This document shows, in pieces, positions 9,455 to 16,935 of a stretch of DNA of 64,000 bases. The DNA is from an uncultured Alphaproteobacteria bacterium (lineage in GTDB: Bacteria > Pseudomonadota > Alphaproteobacteria > RF32 > CAG-239): NCBI GenBank assembly GCA_934270475.1, contig CAKQPS010000001.1, positions 1 through 64,000 of the forward strand, in the 5' to 3' direction. The notes beneath the pieces are model-generated. The model was not told the origin of the DNA, did no database searches, and was given only the letters and a program-made list of their open reading frames with translations. The position numbers and the translations under genes were made by a program. Numbering within the stretch: position 1 is the stretch's first letter; each line of letters opens with the position of its first letter.

Positions 9455-9961
9455 CTATTTTACATTCCCCAATTTAGGCTGATTTTCTTTTACTTTGGGA
9501 ATAATCACTTTGCCGTTTTCAAATTTTACGCCTTTTTCTATCAGCATGTCTTTGATATCCGGCTGGCAAATATTTTCGCTCAAGCAGCTTGAAATGTTGA
9601 ACAATTTTCTGGAAGCGTCGTTATATTCGCTCTCCCAAGATGACACGCTAAAACCGAACCACACCATTGCAAAGGTTTCAAGTTTACGGAAAATCTTAAA
9701 TCTTATACCGGCTAAATGCCACAGCAAAATATATCCAACCAAGCGCAGCAATTCACGGTATTGTTTCGCCAAAAGCACCTCGTCTTGCGCAAATAATTTG
9801 TTGTAAATTTTGATAAAAACATTTGGGAAAAAACTGAATAGCACAAATACCGCTGTGGCGCAAACAATTATCCGGCAAATAAATTTATAAATTCTGCCTG
9901 ACCATAATTTACAAGAAGTCCATGCTTTTTGTAATTTTTCATTTTCAAGGATTTTGTTCAT
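9455..9961 (-). CDS. small membrane protein, paralogue array member 1
   Basis: A 168-residue protein of no known family. It has hydrophobic segments near residues 27-52, 72-88 and 93-106, and a soluble tail. It shares features with its upstream neighbours: the N-terminus MNKILENEKLQ, a block before the second segment (KLFAQDE), a basic-aromatic block (KIFRKLETF), and a C-terminal Cys-x5-Cys motif (CLSENICQPDI). It is last in the five-gene operon and overlaps the gene before it by 17 bases. The function is unknown; arrays like this can be immunity proteins, but nothing here shows it. Confidence 0.65.
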   Translation of the reverse strand: MNKILENEKLQKAWTSCKLWSGRIYKFICRIIVCATAVFVLFSFFPNVFIKIYNKLFAQDEVLLAKQYRELLRLVGYILLWHLAGIRFKIFRKLETFAMVWFGFSVSSWESEYNDASRKLFNISSCLSENICQPDIKDMLIEKGVKFENGKVIIPKVKENQPKLGNVK

Positions 9962-10373
9962 TTATAACCTCACTATTTATATCTTGCACCGATACCTCAG
10001 CAATATCGTCAACCTGATGACTATAAGCCTGACTAAATATCATCCAGCAGCAACAAAGTATGAAGAATGTTTCTACTGCTCTGAAAAACCTAGAGAACAA
10101 TCCTAATATTGCTCCCAATATATATACTTCCAATAAAAGCAGCGAATCCATCAAAATATCATAATATTGATAAACGTCAGCTGTTTCATTTTCAGTAAGA
10201 AACTGCCAATAGCTTTGCGGATATATGTTTCCTAAATCAAACATAGTTCCTATCATCAATGAGTATATTGCAAAGAATGCTAAAACATTAAGACCATAAA
10301 ACATAATTTGAGCCAACCATTTAAAAAATGATATAGCCAACTGCACTTTTTTATTTTCAAGCATCTTATTCAT
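9945..10373 (-). CDS. small membrane protein, paralogue array member 2
   Basis: A 142-residue protein, closest to the next gene upstream: the first 23 residues are almost identical (MNKMLENKKVQ..., then ISFFKWLA), and both carry SRFFRAVETF or SKFFRTVETA followed by ILCCCWMIF. Three hydrophobic segments and a short polar tail containing QVDDIAEVS. It overlaps its neighbours on both sides (8 and 17 bases), so translation is coupled. It lacks the C-terminal Cys-x5-Cys motif of members 1 and 5. Confidence 0.65.
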   Translation of the reverse strand: MNKMLENKKVQLAISFFKWLAQIMFYGLNVLAFFAIYSLMIGTMFDLGNIYPQSYWQFLTENETADVYQYYDILMDSLLLLEVYILGAILGLFSRFFRAVETFFILCCCWMIFSQAYSHQVDDIAEVSVQDINSEVINEQNP

Positions 10374-10791
10374 CTACCGCCTCGCTGCTTACTTCCACAG
10401 ACTGCGGGTTAGATGCTGCAATATCGTCAACCTGAAGCTGATATATTACATTAAATATCATCCAGCAGCAACAAAGTATACCGGCAGTTTCTACAGTTCT
10501 AAAGAATTTTGAGAACAATCCGCATAGTATACCAAGCAAGTACAATATCAACATGATAATAGTACAGCCCCAAATTTCATCATATTTATAGATAACAGCA
10601 AGCTCTTCTTTTGTTAAAAACTGCATATAACTTACTGGGTAACCAAATGAATCAATCATAACATAAAATATCATAAATACAGTTATTAAAAATAATGTTA
10701 TACCATTTATTACCCAATAACAAATCCGAGCCAGCCATTTAAAAAATGATATAGCCAACTGCACTTTTTTATTTTCAAAAATTTTGCTCAT
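10366..10791 (-). CDS. small membrane protein, paralogue array member 3
   Basis: A 141-residue tandem duplicate of member 2. Shared blocks: MSKIFENKKVQ at the N-terminus, YMQFLTKEE before the second hydrophobic segment, SKFFRTVETA, ILCCCWMIF and QVDDIAAS. About 43 bases at the 5' end are nearly identical in DNA to member 2 while the rest has diverged, which suggests local gene conversion or selection on that segment. It overlaps member 4 by 17 bases. Function unknown. Confidence 0.65.
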   Translation of the reverse strand: MSKIFENKKVQLAISFFKWLARICYWVINGITLFLITVFMIFYVMIDSFGYPVSYMQFLTKEELAVIYKYDEIWGCTIIMLILYLLGILCGLFSKFFRTVETAGILCCCWMIFNVIYQLQVDDIAASNPQSVEVSSEAVDE

Positions 10792-11128
10792 ACAGCCTCC
10801 TTATTTCAGGATTGGAACACCATCCAGGTTCAAATAAACATTTTTCACGTTCTAAAATTTCCTGAATTTCCGGGTTTATTGACACAAAAAGAATGAGAAA
10901 AACCAGAGGCAAGCTAAAAAATAAAACATTTCTTTTGTTTAATGGCAAAAACACAAAGAAAATTAAACAGATAGCAGTCAATCCCAGCAAAATTCGCTCA
11001 AAATATATTGATAAGGTTATATTTTCGGCAAAGCTCTCTATTTCATATTGCAAAATGCCAAGCATTAACAGAATAAAACCTGCTAACAGACCTTTTGCAG
11101 ATATTTTCATAAACTTACTCATTGTCAT
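10775..11128 (-). CDS. small membrane protein, array member 4 (different core)
   Basis: A 117-residue protein with three or four hydrophobic segments (about 11-28, 43-62, 66-82). Its core does not align with members 1, 2, 3 and 5, but the tail CLFEPGWCSNPEIRRLY resembles the Cys motif of members 1 and 5 with one extra residue. It starts at 11128 or at the ATG two codons later; both overlap member 5 by 8-14 bases. The shared tail suggests a common partner or a common processing fate; that is inference. Confidence 0.6.
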   Translation of the reverse strand: MTMSKFMKISAKGLLAGFILLMLGILQYEIESFAENITLSIYFERILLGLTAICLIFFVFLPLNKRNVLFFSLPLVFLILFVSINPEIQEILEREKCLFEPGWCSNPEIRRLYEQNF

Positions 11129-11522
11129 CAGTTTGAGTTTCTGTTCTTTTCAGCAAAACATTAACATAATCAGGGCAATAATTATCTTCCATGCAATACT
11201 GAATATCTGCAAGCTTGTGACTTGCCGGATTGCTTTGCGATATATGTAAAACAGCAATACCCAAAATCATTAAAGCCAGCATTTCATATTTATAAAAAAC
11301 TGAGTATTTTTCGCCTAATTTATGCCATAGCAAAATACCAAGCACGCATACAGCTACTTTGCTTTGCATAGAAAAAAGCGATAATTCATCCGATGTAAAA
11401 TATTGCTGCAAACCGCTTAAATAAAACTCATTGCCAAAAGGAACAGAAAAACATATAAGAAAGCCCATGACAGCAATCGCAAAAAGCAATTTATAAATTA
11501 TATTTCCTATTTTTTTAATCAT
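11115..11522 (-). CDS. small membrane protein, paralogue array member 5 (operon head)
   Basis: A 135-residue protein with three hydrophobic segments. It matches member 1 in LGILLWHKLG (member 1: ILLWHLAG), in the basic-aromatic block SVFYKYEML and in the C-terminal CMEDNYCPDYVNVLL (member 1: CLSENICQPDIKDML). It is first in the operon, just after the terminator of the lipoprotein gene, so the operon promoter should lie in 11523-11600. Function unknown. Confidence 0.65.
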   Translation of the reverse strand: MIKKIGNIIYKLLFAIAVMGFLICFSVPFGNEFYLSGLQQYFTSDELSLFSMQSKVAVCVLGILLWHKLGEKYSVFYKYEMLALMILGIAVLHISQSNPASHKLADIQYCMEDNYCPDYVNVLLKRTETQTDDNE

Positions 11523-11588
11523 TTTCAGCCTTTTACCTTATTCAACTTTAGATTGTTTTTAATAAATCATAAATATATAATAATGTCA

Positions 11589-11630
11589 ACAAAAAAGTAA
11601 AGCGGCGGCAAAATTTCTTTCACCGCCGCT
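11589..11630 (-). terminator. terminator after the META lipoprotein gene
   Basis: AGCGGCGG/CCGCCGCT stem followed on the minus strand by a T-rich tract (TTACTTTTTTG). Confidence 0.85.
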
Positions 11631-11657
11631 GAACTGTTTTAACCTGCAAAATTAGAT

Positions 11658-12041
11658 TTATTTTTCCTTAAATTCCAAGACCTTGCCGTCGGAGGTTGTA
11701 AGAGTCAGAACATCATTCTGCAAAGTAAAATTTCTAACTTTATCCAAATCGGCAAAATAACGTCCTTCGGCTTCCATTTCCTCACGCGGTCCCATCATCA
11801 TAGTTGTTCCGCCGGCGCTAAAAGTTATTCTATCATTAAATATTTTGTAGCTGCCAAAATAATTATTGACCACTTGTCCGTAATAATCATTTCCGCTGTC
11901 GGCAAATTCCAAAGTAATTGTTGTTCCGGCTTCGGAATTTTGCATAACAAACTTTTTACCGGCCAAAGAAATTTGTTCGCCGGCATTGCTGCAACCTACA
12001 AACAGACAAATTCCGGCAAGTATGCTAAACAATTTTTTCAT
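11658..12041 (-). CDS. META/HslJ-like domain lipoprotein
   Basis: The first 17 residues are a lipoprotein signal ending in the lipobox LFVGC, so the mature protein is probably attached to a membrane by its N-terminal cysteine. The rest (about 110 residues) looks like a META/HslJ-type small beta domain: SLAGKKFVMQ, TLEFADSGNDYYGQVVNNYFG, ITFSAGGTTMMMGP, and a final FTLQNDVLTLTTSDGKVLEF. The ATG at 12041 has AAGGAG six bases upstream; a longer frame upstream lacks one. Single-gene unit. META proteins are linked to envelope stress or drug tolerance in other bacteria, but the role here is unknown. Confidence 0.75.
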   Translation of the reverse strand: MKKLFSILAGICLFVGCSNAGEQISLAGKKFVMQNSEAGTTITLEFADSGNDYYGQVVNNYFGSYKIFNDRITFSAGGTTMMMGPREEMEAEGRYFADLDKVRNFTLQNDVLTLTTSDGKVLEFKEK

Positions 12042-12060
12042 TTCTATCTCCTTATGTTTG

Positions 12061-12091
12061 AAAAACAAATCCCCACTCAAGAGGGCGGGGA
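12061..12091 (-). terminator. terminator after rpsU
   Basis: TCCCC/GGGGA stem with an inner three-base-pair extension, then TTTGTTTTT on the minus strand. Confidence 0.8.
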
Positions 12092-12116
12092 CTTATCATT
12101 AAAGTATTCTAAAAAA

Positions 12117-12323
12117 CTAGAAACCTTCGGTATCTAAGCGTTTGCGCATCTGCTTACGAGCGCGTCTGATAGCTTCTGCTTTGCGACGAGCTTTCTTTTC
12201 AGAATTCTTTTCATGGCAACGGCGCAGTTTCATTTCGCGGAAATCACCTTCTCTTTGCATTTTCTTTTTCAAGATTTTCAAAGACTGGTTTACATCGTTT
12301 CCGATAACTGTTACTTGTACCAC
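12117..12323 (-). CDS. rpsU: 30S ribosomal protein S21
   Basis: S21 is a small, very basic protein near the anti-Shine-Dalgarno end of 16S rRNA that supports initiation on natural messages. The 68-residue product starts VQVTVIGNDVNQSLKILKKK and ends in a highly basic helix (KKARRKAEAIRRARKQMRK), the family pattern. The start is GTG with AGAGGTGAT upstream. Single gene with its own terminator. Confidence 0.95.
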   Translation of the reverse strand: MVQVTVIGNDVNQSLKILKKKMQREGDFREMKLRRCHEKNSEKKARRKAEAIRRARKQMRKRLDTEGF

Positions 12324-12427
12324 TTAAATCACCTCTTTTCTATATTTTTTCTAAAGTTAAACAACAAATTTGAGGTTTATTTAACACATACTTTTTTATT
12401 TTTCAAGCAAAAAATAGCATTACAAAA

Positions 12428-12470
12428 AAATTAAAGCACCGCCCTTTTGATAAGAGCAACGCTTTAATTT
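12428..12470 (-). terminator. terminator of the 12473-12901 gene
   Basis: A ten-base stem AAATTAAAGC/GCTTTAATTT closes a long loop and is followed by a T run on the minus strand. Confidence 0.75.
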
Positions 12471-12472
12471 AG

Positions 12473-12901
12473 TTAGATGAGTTTAGACATATACTTCATC
12501 TTAGATTTCAGAAGCATCTTAATTTCTTCGTCCAAGGAAGCAAAATCCTTGAACATCGGCTCGTTGTCTACAATCTCCTTTAAAAGAGAAAGAGACATAT
12601 TGTCCGAAGACAACATCTTTTTAACAGTCTCAACTTTCAGATTATATCCGCAGCCATGATAGATTTTGTACGTTGCTTCATTGAGATGCATCTCAACAAC
12701 AGAATCAAAACCATCAAACTCCGGATTCAGCTTCTTGCAGTTTGCCAAAATAGCTGACAAGTTGTAATTTTCCGACGACCTCAGCATAACTATGTATTCA
12801 TAGTTTGTGTTAGCGGCAATAAGACCCTCGTTGTTCTTTTTAGCCAGCAAATTGGCAATCATTGTCTGAGGCAATCCGTTTTTATGATAGCTTATTTTCA
12901 C
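12473..12901 (-). CDS. protein of unknown function
   Basis: A 142-residue soluble protein I cannot place. The composition is mixed charged and hydrophobic, with a helical C-terminal part (SLSLLKEIVDNEPMFKDF, then EEIKMLLKSKMKYMSKLI) and a single Cys in YHGCGYN. The GTG at 12901 abuts AAAAAGG with almost no spacing; the ATG 13 codons in is an alternative start. It lies just after the terminator of the DUF465-like gene, so it probably has its own promoter in a very short spacer or depends on read-through. Confidence 0.55.
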   Translation of the reverse strand: MKISYHKNGLPQTMIANLLAKKNNEGLIAANTNYEYIVMLRSSENYNLSAILANCKKLNPEFDGFDSVVEMHLNEATYKIYHGCGYNLKVETVKKMLSSDNMSLSLLKEIVDNEPMFKDFASLDEEIKMLLKSKMKYMSKLI

Positions 12902-12921
12902 CTTTTTGTTAAATTATTATA

Positions 12922-12947
12922 ACAAAAAAGCCCGCCGGACGGCGAGC
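12922..12947 (-). terminator. terminator after the DUF465-like gene
   Basis: GCTCGCC/GGCGGGC stem (one G-T pair) followed by TTTTTT on the minus strand. Confidence 0.85.
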
Positions 12948-12973
12948 CATCTAATTTTATCTCAAAAATTGAA

Positions 12974-13186
12974 TTAGGCAATAATATTCGGATTTATAGA
13001 ATTTTCTACTTTACTGATTTTTTTTGCCAATCCGACTTTTTGCCCAGCCAACTGTTTTGCCTGATAAAAATCGACGGTTTTTCCCTGTTTCAGCAATCTT
13101 GACATATCAGTGTTAACATGTCTTTGCTCTAGTTTCAGCTCACACAACAAAAGTTGAAGTTTTGCTGTTTTATCGTTACCAATCAT
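12974..13186 (-). CDS. small helical protein, DUF465/YdcH-like
   Basis: A 70-residue helical hairpin protein. The pattern L..L..EQRHVNTDM, then DFYQAKQLAGQKVGLAKKISKVE, follows the DUF465/YdcH plan of two short antiparallel helices (L-x-x-EHR-x-LD, then D..L..LK..KL.LKD.I). The match is by pattern, not close identity, so it is tentative. Such proteins are common and unstudied in Alphaproteobacteria. It is divergent from pfkA. Confidence 0.5.
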   Translation of the reverse strand: MIGNDKTAKLQLLLCELKLEQRHVNTDMSRLLKQGKTVDFYQAKQLAGQKVGLAKKISKVENSINPNIIA

Positions 13187-13318
13187 CAGTAAAATAACCC
13201 TTTCCGCATTTTTTTTGTAACAAAATCAATTTTTTTATGGATTTTTTTTCCAAAAGTTGTAAAGAGTATACATTATTTTTTGACTGATTGCAATATTTTA
13301 AAACGGAGTTTTTATAGA

Positions 13319-14404
13319 ATGACTAACATCAAAAAAATCGGTATCTTAACCAGCGGCGGTGATTGCGCCGGACTTAACGCCGTAATTATGGCCGTAGTAA
13401 ACGCCGCCACCAAACAAGGCTGGGAAGTTTATGGAATTCATGACGGTACCGACGGCTTAACCAACCGTCCGCTTTCCTACGAAATTTTAACTGAAGAAAA
13501 CTTCAGCAGCTCCCCGTGGCCGAGAATGGCCGGTTCTTATTTGGGCTCTCTGAACACCGGCGTAAAAGAATCGCAAGAAGTTTTGGCTCAACGTTTCGGC
13601 GAGGGCGTGCGTGAACTTGGTTTGGATGCTGTTGTGGTTGTTGGCGGCGACGGCAGCATGAACATTGTCAGCACCTACTGCAAAATGGCCGGCGTTAAGA
13701 TGATTGGTATTCCAAAAACCATTGACAATGATACCCCGCTGACAGAATTTTCAGTTGGTTTCAACACTGCTTGCCAAGTCTGCACCGATGCTTTGGACGA
13801 CTTAATGACCACCGCCCGCTCGCATCACCGCGCTTTGATTTTGGAAGTTATGGGACGCGATGCCGGACACTTGGCTATGCATTCCGCCATTGCAGGTTTT
13901 GCCGATATTTGTCTGGTTCCGGAAATTCCATATACTTTGGACGGTATTGTTAAAAAATTGGAAGCAGTAAAAGCCAGTGGTCGCACCAGCGCTTTGATTG
14001 TGGTTTCCGAAGGCGTTAAAACCGAAAACGGCGAAGCTGTTACCGGCGCTGTAAATATGGTCGGCGAAAAAATCAATGGTGGAATCGGCGACTACCTGAG
14101 CAATTTAATCAATGCCAACTACAAAGGTTTCCAAACCCGCGTTACAAAATTGGGACACGTTCAGCGTTCCGGCAACCCGACATCGTTTGACCGAACCTTA
14201 GCTGTAGTATTGGCTGCCGAAGCTGTCCGTCTACTGGCAGAAGGTCACACAGACCGCATGGTATCGCTTAGCAACGGCAAAATCACATCATTCACTTTAG
14301 ACGAAGTTGTTGCCGCCGGCACCACCGGTTTGGACGCGCACAGCGATTATGTTAAAGCAGCACACGCTATCGGCATGTATGTCGGCGAAGTAGACAAGCT
14401 GTAA
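13319..14404 (+). CDS. pfkA: 6-phosphofructokinase, PfkA family
   Basis: Phosphorylates fructose 6-phosphate to fructose 1,6-bisphosphate, the committing step of glycolysis. The 361-residue protein shows ILTSGGDCAGLNAVI, the phosphoryl-donor loop GGDGS (109-113), PKTIDNDTP, SVGFNTA, the substrate-site block VMGRDAGHLA, and ISEGVK-like VVSEGVK. Gly in GGDGS is the ATP-type residue; Lys133 in PKTIDND is the residue seen in PPi-dependent and 'mixed' PFKs. Donor is therefore probably ATP, not certain. The ATG at 13319 is chosen because the family N-terminus starts there. Flanked by a terminator; the aldolase gene is at the far right of the window. Confidence 0.93.
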   Translation: MTNIKKIGILTSGGDCAGLNAVIMAVVNAATKQGWEVYGIHDGTDGLTNRPLSYEILTEENFSSSPWPRMAGSYLGSLNTGVKESQEVLAQRFGEGVRELGLDAVVVVGGDGSMNIVSTYCKMAGVKMIGIPKTIDNDTPLTEFSVGFNTACQVCTDALDDLMTTARSHHRALILEVMGRDAGHLAMHSAIAGFADICLVPEIPYTLDGIVKKLEAVKASGRTSALIVVSEGVKTENGEAVTGAVNMVGEKINGGIGDYLSNLINANYKGFQTRVTKLGHVQRSGNPTSFDRTLAVVLAAEAVRLLAEGHTDRMVSLSNGKITSFTLDEVVAAGTTGLDAHSDYVKAAHAIGMYVGEVDKL

Positions 14405-14420
14405 TTTTTGAATATTCAAC

Positions 14421-14455
14421 AAAAAAAGAGTTGCCGTTTAGACAACTCTTTTTTT
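14421..14455. terminator. bidirectional terminator
   Basis: AAAAAAAGAGTTG pairs with CAACTCTTTTTTT, giving T runs on both strands between pfkA and the convergent membrane-protein gene. Confidence 0.9.
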
Positions 14456-14477
14456 AGTTTTTAGGAAACATTAAGCA

Positions 14478-14858
14478 TCATTTGTCATGAAGTTTCGTAT
14501 AAGCATAGCCGCCGGCAAGCAGCAGCACAACCGCTATCACTACATAGATAACGGAGTTGACAACAATGTTAATGAAAATCAGCACGTTTATTGCCGTCAT
14601 ACCGCCGCGGAAGACTAACCGTACCGGCCAGATTTCCACAATAGGCATATACATTCCCAAAAGCAGGAAGACTGCAGCAATAGCGCTGACCACAAGAGCG
14701 TGCCCGATTTGAAGTTTTGCAACGGACCCGATATAAATCAGGTCAAGAAGCACAACAAACCCAAGAGGCACCACATTAACAAGCCATAATGAAGTGATTA
14801 CAGCAAAACCCAGCAACCCGACGATGAGACGAGCGCTAACTAAATTTTTGTTCTCCAT
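14478..14858 (-). CDS. four-segment membrane protein of unknown function
   Basis: A 126-residue, strongly hydrophobic protein with about four membrane segments (near 10-30, 33-52, 55-72 and 92-118) and short charged ends (MENKN..., TKLHDK). No family recognised. It faces away from the next membrane-protein gene at 15014, so the pair share a 155-base intergenic region. Both encode small integral membrane proteins, but there is no visible sequence similarity. Confidence 0.6.
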   Translation of the reverse strand: MENKNLVSARLIVGLLGFAVITSLWLVNVVPLGFVVLLDLIYIGSVAKLQIGHALVVSAIAAVFLLLGMYMPIVEIWPVRLVFRGGMTAINVLIFINIVVNSVIYVVIAVVLLLAGGYAYTKLHDK

Positions 14859-15013
14859 AAAAGTAAAAATTAAAGGGTGAATAATTGGACTAATAATTAA
14901 ATGATAAACTCACTATACATCTTTTTTGGCAAAATGCAACATATTTCTTGACAAAAATCACATTTATTCGTATATTATTTTTAGAATTTAATTATTGACT
15001 AATTTTTAGGCGT

Positions 15014-15538
15014 ATGAAATTTTTAGAAATTTTAGGTTTAAGCGCTGTAACTACTGCGGGTATTTCATTATTTGCCTGCGTTACAGCATGGTTGTGCACC
15101 TATACAATTGGCTCGTGGCTGGTTTTGGCTCTTTTTGCTGCCTATGCGTTTTACGTTTGCGTTAAGGCTGGCAGCGGACAAACTTTGTCTTACGTGCTTC
15201 TTGAAGAGGTTTTGCCGGTTTGCATTGGACTCTGCTTTGTGCTTGGTCTTTTTTGGTTTACTGGTCATTTGATGACTTCAAGCCTTAGCATGCAGGTAAC
15301 TATCGGCTACAACGTTGTATGGGGAGTTCTGCTGATTATGTGTGCAGCTGCATTGTTTTTTACACTTATCATTTTCCTTTTGCTCTTGGACAAGGCTTTT
15401 GATATGATGTTTTTGAAAAAACACTGCGCTTTCAACTACATTCAAAGCTACATATCCTTTATTGTTTCGCTGCTTTGCAGTTTGGCAATATTGGCAGGGG
15501 TTATGTATTATATACTCTACCCTATTGGACTGGCTTAG
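15014..15538 (+). CDS. membrane protein of unknown function
   Basis: A 174-residue integral membrane protein with about five segments (near 5-28, 33-50, 66-86, 98-125 and 148-170). It has several cysteines in or near the membrane (FACVTAWLC, CIGLCF, CAAALFF). No known family. TTTTTAGG lies before the ATG. It ends at a shared terminator with rpmB on the opposite strand. Confidence 0.6.
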   Translation: MKFLEILGLSAVTTAGISLFACVTAWLCTYTIGSWLVLALFAAYAFYVCVKAGSGQTLSYVLLEEVLPVCIGLCFVLGLFWFTGHLMTSSLSMQVTIGYNVVWGVLLIMCAAALFFTLIIFLLLLDKAFDMMFLKKHCAFNYIQSYISFIVSLLCSLAILAGVMYYILYPIGLA

Positions 15539-15543
15539 TCATA

Positions 15544-15579
15544 GAAAAAACTCCGATGTTAAATCATCGGAGTTTTTTT
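15544..15579. terminator. bidirectional terminator
   Basis: AAAAAACTCCGATG/CATCGGAGTTTTTT with a short loop, serving both the membrane-protein gene and rpmB. Confidence 0.92.
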
Positions 15580-15602
15580 ATTGCGTTTTTCAAATATCTA
15601 AA

Positions 15603-15890
15603 TTAAGCAGCAGCTTTTTTAGAAGCGATAGTTTTTTTAATTTTTTTAGCTTCTTCTGTCAATTTAGTGTTAGAAGTTTTTTCCAAATAAGAATCCAAAC
15701 CGCCGTTGTGTTCAATAGAACGCAAAGTTTTAGAGCAAACTTTCAGCTTGAAAACTTTATTTAATGCTTCACTAAACAGAGAAACAACTTGCAAATTAGG
15801 CAAAAAACGACGGCGAGTCTTGTTGTTTGCATGGCTTACATTATTGCCGCTCATAACGCCGGTGCCCAAAATATCACATTTCTTAGCCAT
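15603..15890 (-). CDS. rpmB: 50S ribosomal protein L28
   Basis: L28 sits near the E site of the large subunit. The 95-residue protein has the family signature MAKKCDILGTGVMSGNNVSHA, NNKTRRRFLPNLQ, and KVCSKTLRSIEHNGGLDSYL, with a lysine-rich C-terminal tail. The zinc-binding cysteine pairs of some L28 forms are absent. Monocistronic; divergent from the tRNA-Arg gene. Confidence 0.96.
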   Translation of the reverse strand: MAKKCDILGTGVMSGNNVSHANNKTRRRFLPNLQVVSLFSEALNKVFKLKVCSKTLRSIEHNGGLDSYLEKTSNTKLTEEAKKIKKTIASKKAAA

Positions 15891-16009
15891 TTTAAAAAAT
15901 CCTCAAAGTTAAAATTCAACATATATTTGTTGCTTGTTAATACATTCATTTCATTGACAAGTCAAGTAAAATTATGTAAAAAGATGAAAAATTATCACGA
16001 ATCGTTAAA

Positions 16010-16086
16010 GTATCCGTAGCTCAATTGGATAGAGTGTCGGCCTCCGACGCCGAAGGTTGCGAGTTCGAGCCTCGCCGGATACGCCA
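16010..16086 (+). tRNA. tRNA-Arg (anticodon CCG)
   Basis: The 77-base gene folds as a cloverleaf: acceptor GTATCCG/CGGATAC, D arm with AATTGGATA, anticodon stem TCGGC/GCCGA with loop CTCCGAC (anticodon CCG, reads CGG), T arm GCGAG-TTCGAGC-CTCGC, discriminator G, and an encoded CCA. A TTGACA lies at 15954-15959 and may be its -35. An accessory stretch of unknown and broken genes starts just after it, the usual place for tRNA-targeted insertions. Confidence 0.96.
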
Positions 16087-16187
16087 TTTATAACCTCATT
16101 TATAATATGTTACATTCCTAATATTTGATATTTATTGAAAATTTACAGTATTTATGATATGGTAAAGCTGGTAAAAGTATTGGGGAA

Positions 16188-16415
16188 TTGAAAGAACTAC
16201 TGTTTTTTTGGTTAGTTTCTATCGTTAGCCTTGGCAGGCATCTTGGTTTTGCAAGTTATTTGGATATAATTAGTAGAAAATCAATGATTAAACGATGTTT
16301 AACTTTGATATGTCTTATTGGCATATTTATCTTATTGGCGTATTTAATTTATGGAACATTGCGAATGTTTCTGCAAGGGTGTGTTTTTCGCCGGATTCAA
16401 AAGATTGAGAAATGA
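16188..16415 (+). CDS. small membrane protein of unknown function
   Basis: About 75 residues with two hydrophobic segments (near 4-22 and 38-58) and a basic C-terminus (FRRIQKIEK). The start is uncertain: a TTG at 16188 after GGGGAA, or an internal ATG. The stop overlaps the next start by four bases (ATGA), which argues that both are translated. No family recognised. It lies about 100 bases behind tRNA-Arg and may be acquired. Confidence 0.45.
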   Translation: MKELLFFWLVSIVSLGRHLGFASYLDIISRKSMIKRCLTLICLIGIFILLAYLIYGTLRMFLQGCVFRRIQKIEK

Positions 16416-16696
16416 GCAAAACCAATTATAATGAGAGCGAAAACAAATTAGGCTGCACCTGCAAAGAAAAGATAGATGTTAAATTAAAAGATTGTGAAAT
16501 AGCCTATCAAAGCGGAATGTACTGGCATGCTATTCTGAATATTGACGGAAAAGATGTGCAGTCATTCACTTATGACCTGGGTTTGGGCAGCAGTACTGTT
16601 ACTGGTAAGAATTTTGGACTTAATAGCAGTGATACGTTATATAACTTAGGACTTTCCGCTATAAGTTATGGCGACATTTATCAATATGATGGATAG
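16412..16696 (+). CDS. protein of unknown function
   Basis: A 94-residue soluble protein with a cysteine cluster near the N-terminus (LGCTCKEKIDVKLKDCE) and a Gly/Ser/Tyr-rich second half (DLGLGSSTVTGKNFGLNSS). It is coupled to the gene before it by ATGA. No family recognised. Together with the next fragment it forms a short accessory patch behind tRNA-Arg. Confidence 0.45.
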   Translation: MSKTNYNESENKLGCTCKEKIDVKLKDCEIAYQSGMYWHAILNIDGKDVQSFTYDLGLGSSTVTGKNFGLNSSDTLYNLGLSAISYGDIYQYDG

Positions 16697-16763
16697 AATG
16701 TTAAGTTTGTAATGAATAGTATAAATAACACCCCTTCAACTAATAAGGAAGTATCTATAATGA

Positions 16764-16935
16764 TTATACAAACCAGATAAGAGCTGTATTACTTGTTTAA
16801 TAATTGAAGCAAATGACGATGTAGCTTATGATATTACAGTATATTATGATGACTCATATTCTTGCCGCTATATTGATAATACACTGGAAAATGGAGAACG
16901 TATTGAAGGACACCTATTTCAAGGTTCAGCGACTA
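16764..16935 (+). pseudogene. possible 5'-truncated gene remnant
   Basis: A stop-free frame runs from 16764 (right after a TGA) to 17060 with no ATG, GTG or TTG until near its end. The translated part is protein-like (IEANDDVAYDITVYYDDSYS, then NTLENGERIEG), with acidic and aromatic residues and no low-complexity bias. From about 16926 it runs antisense into the next gene. I read it as the remains of a gene whose start was lost; it could also be chance. Confidence 0.3.
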
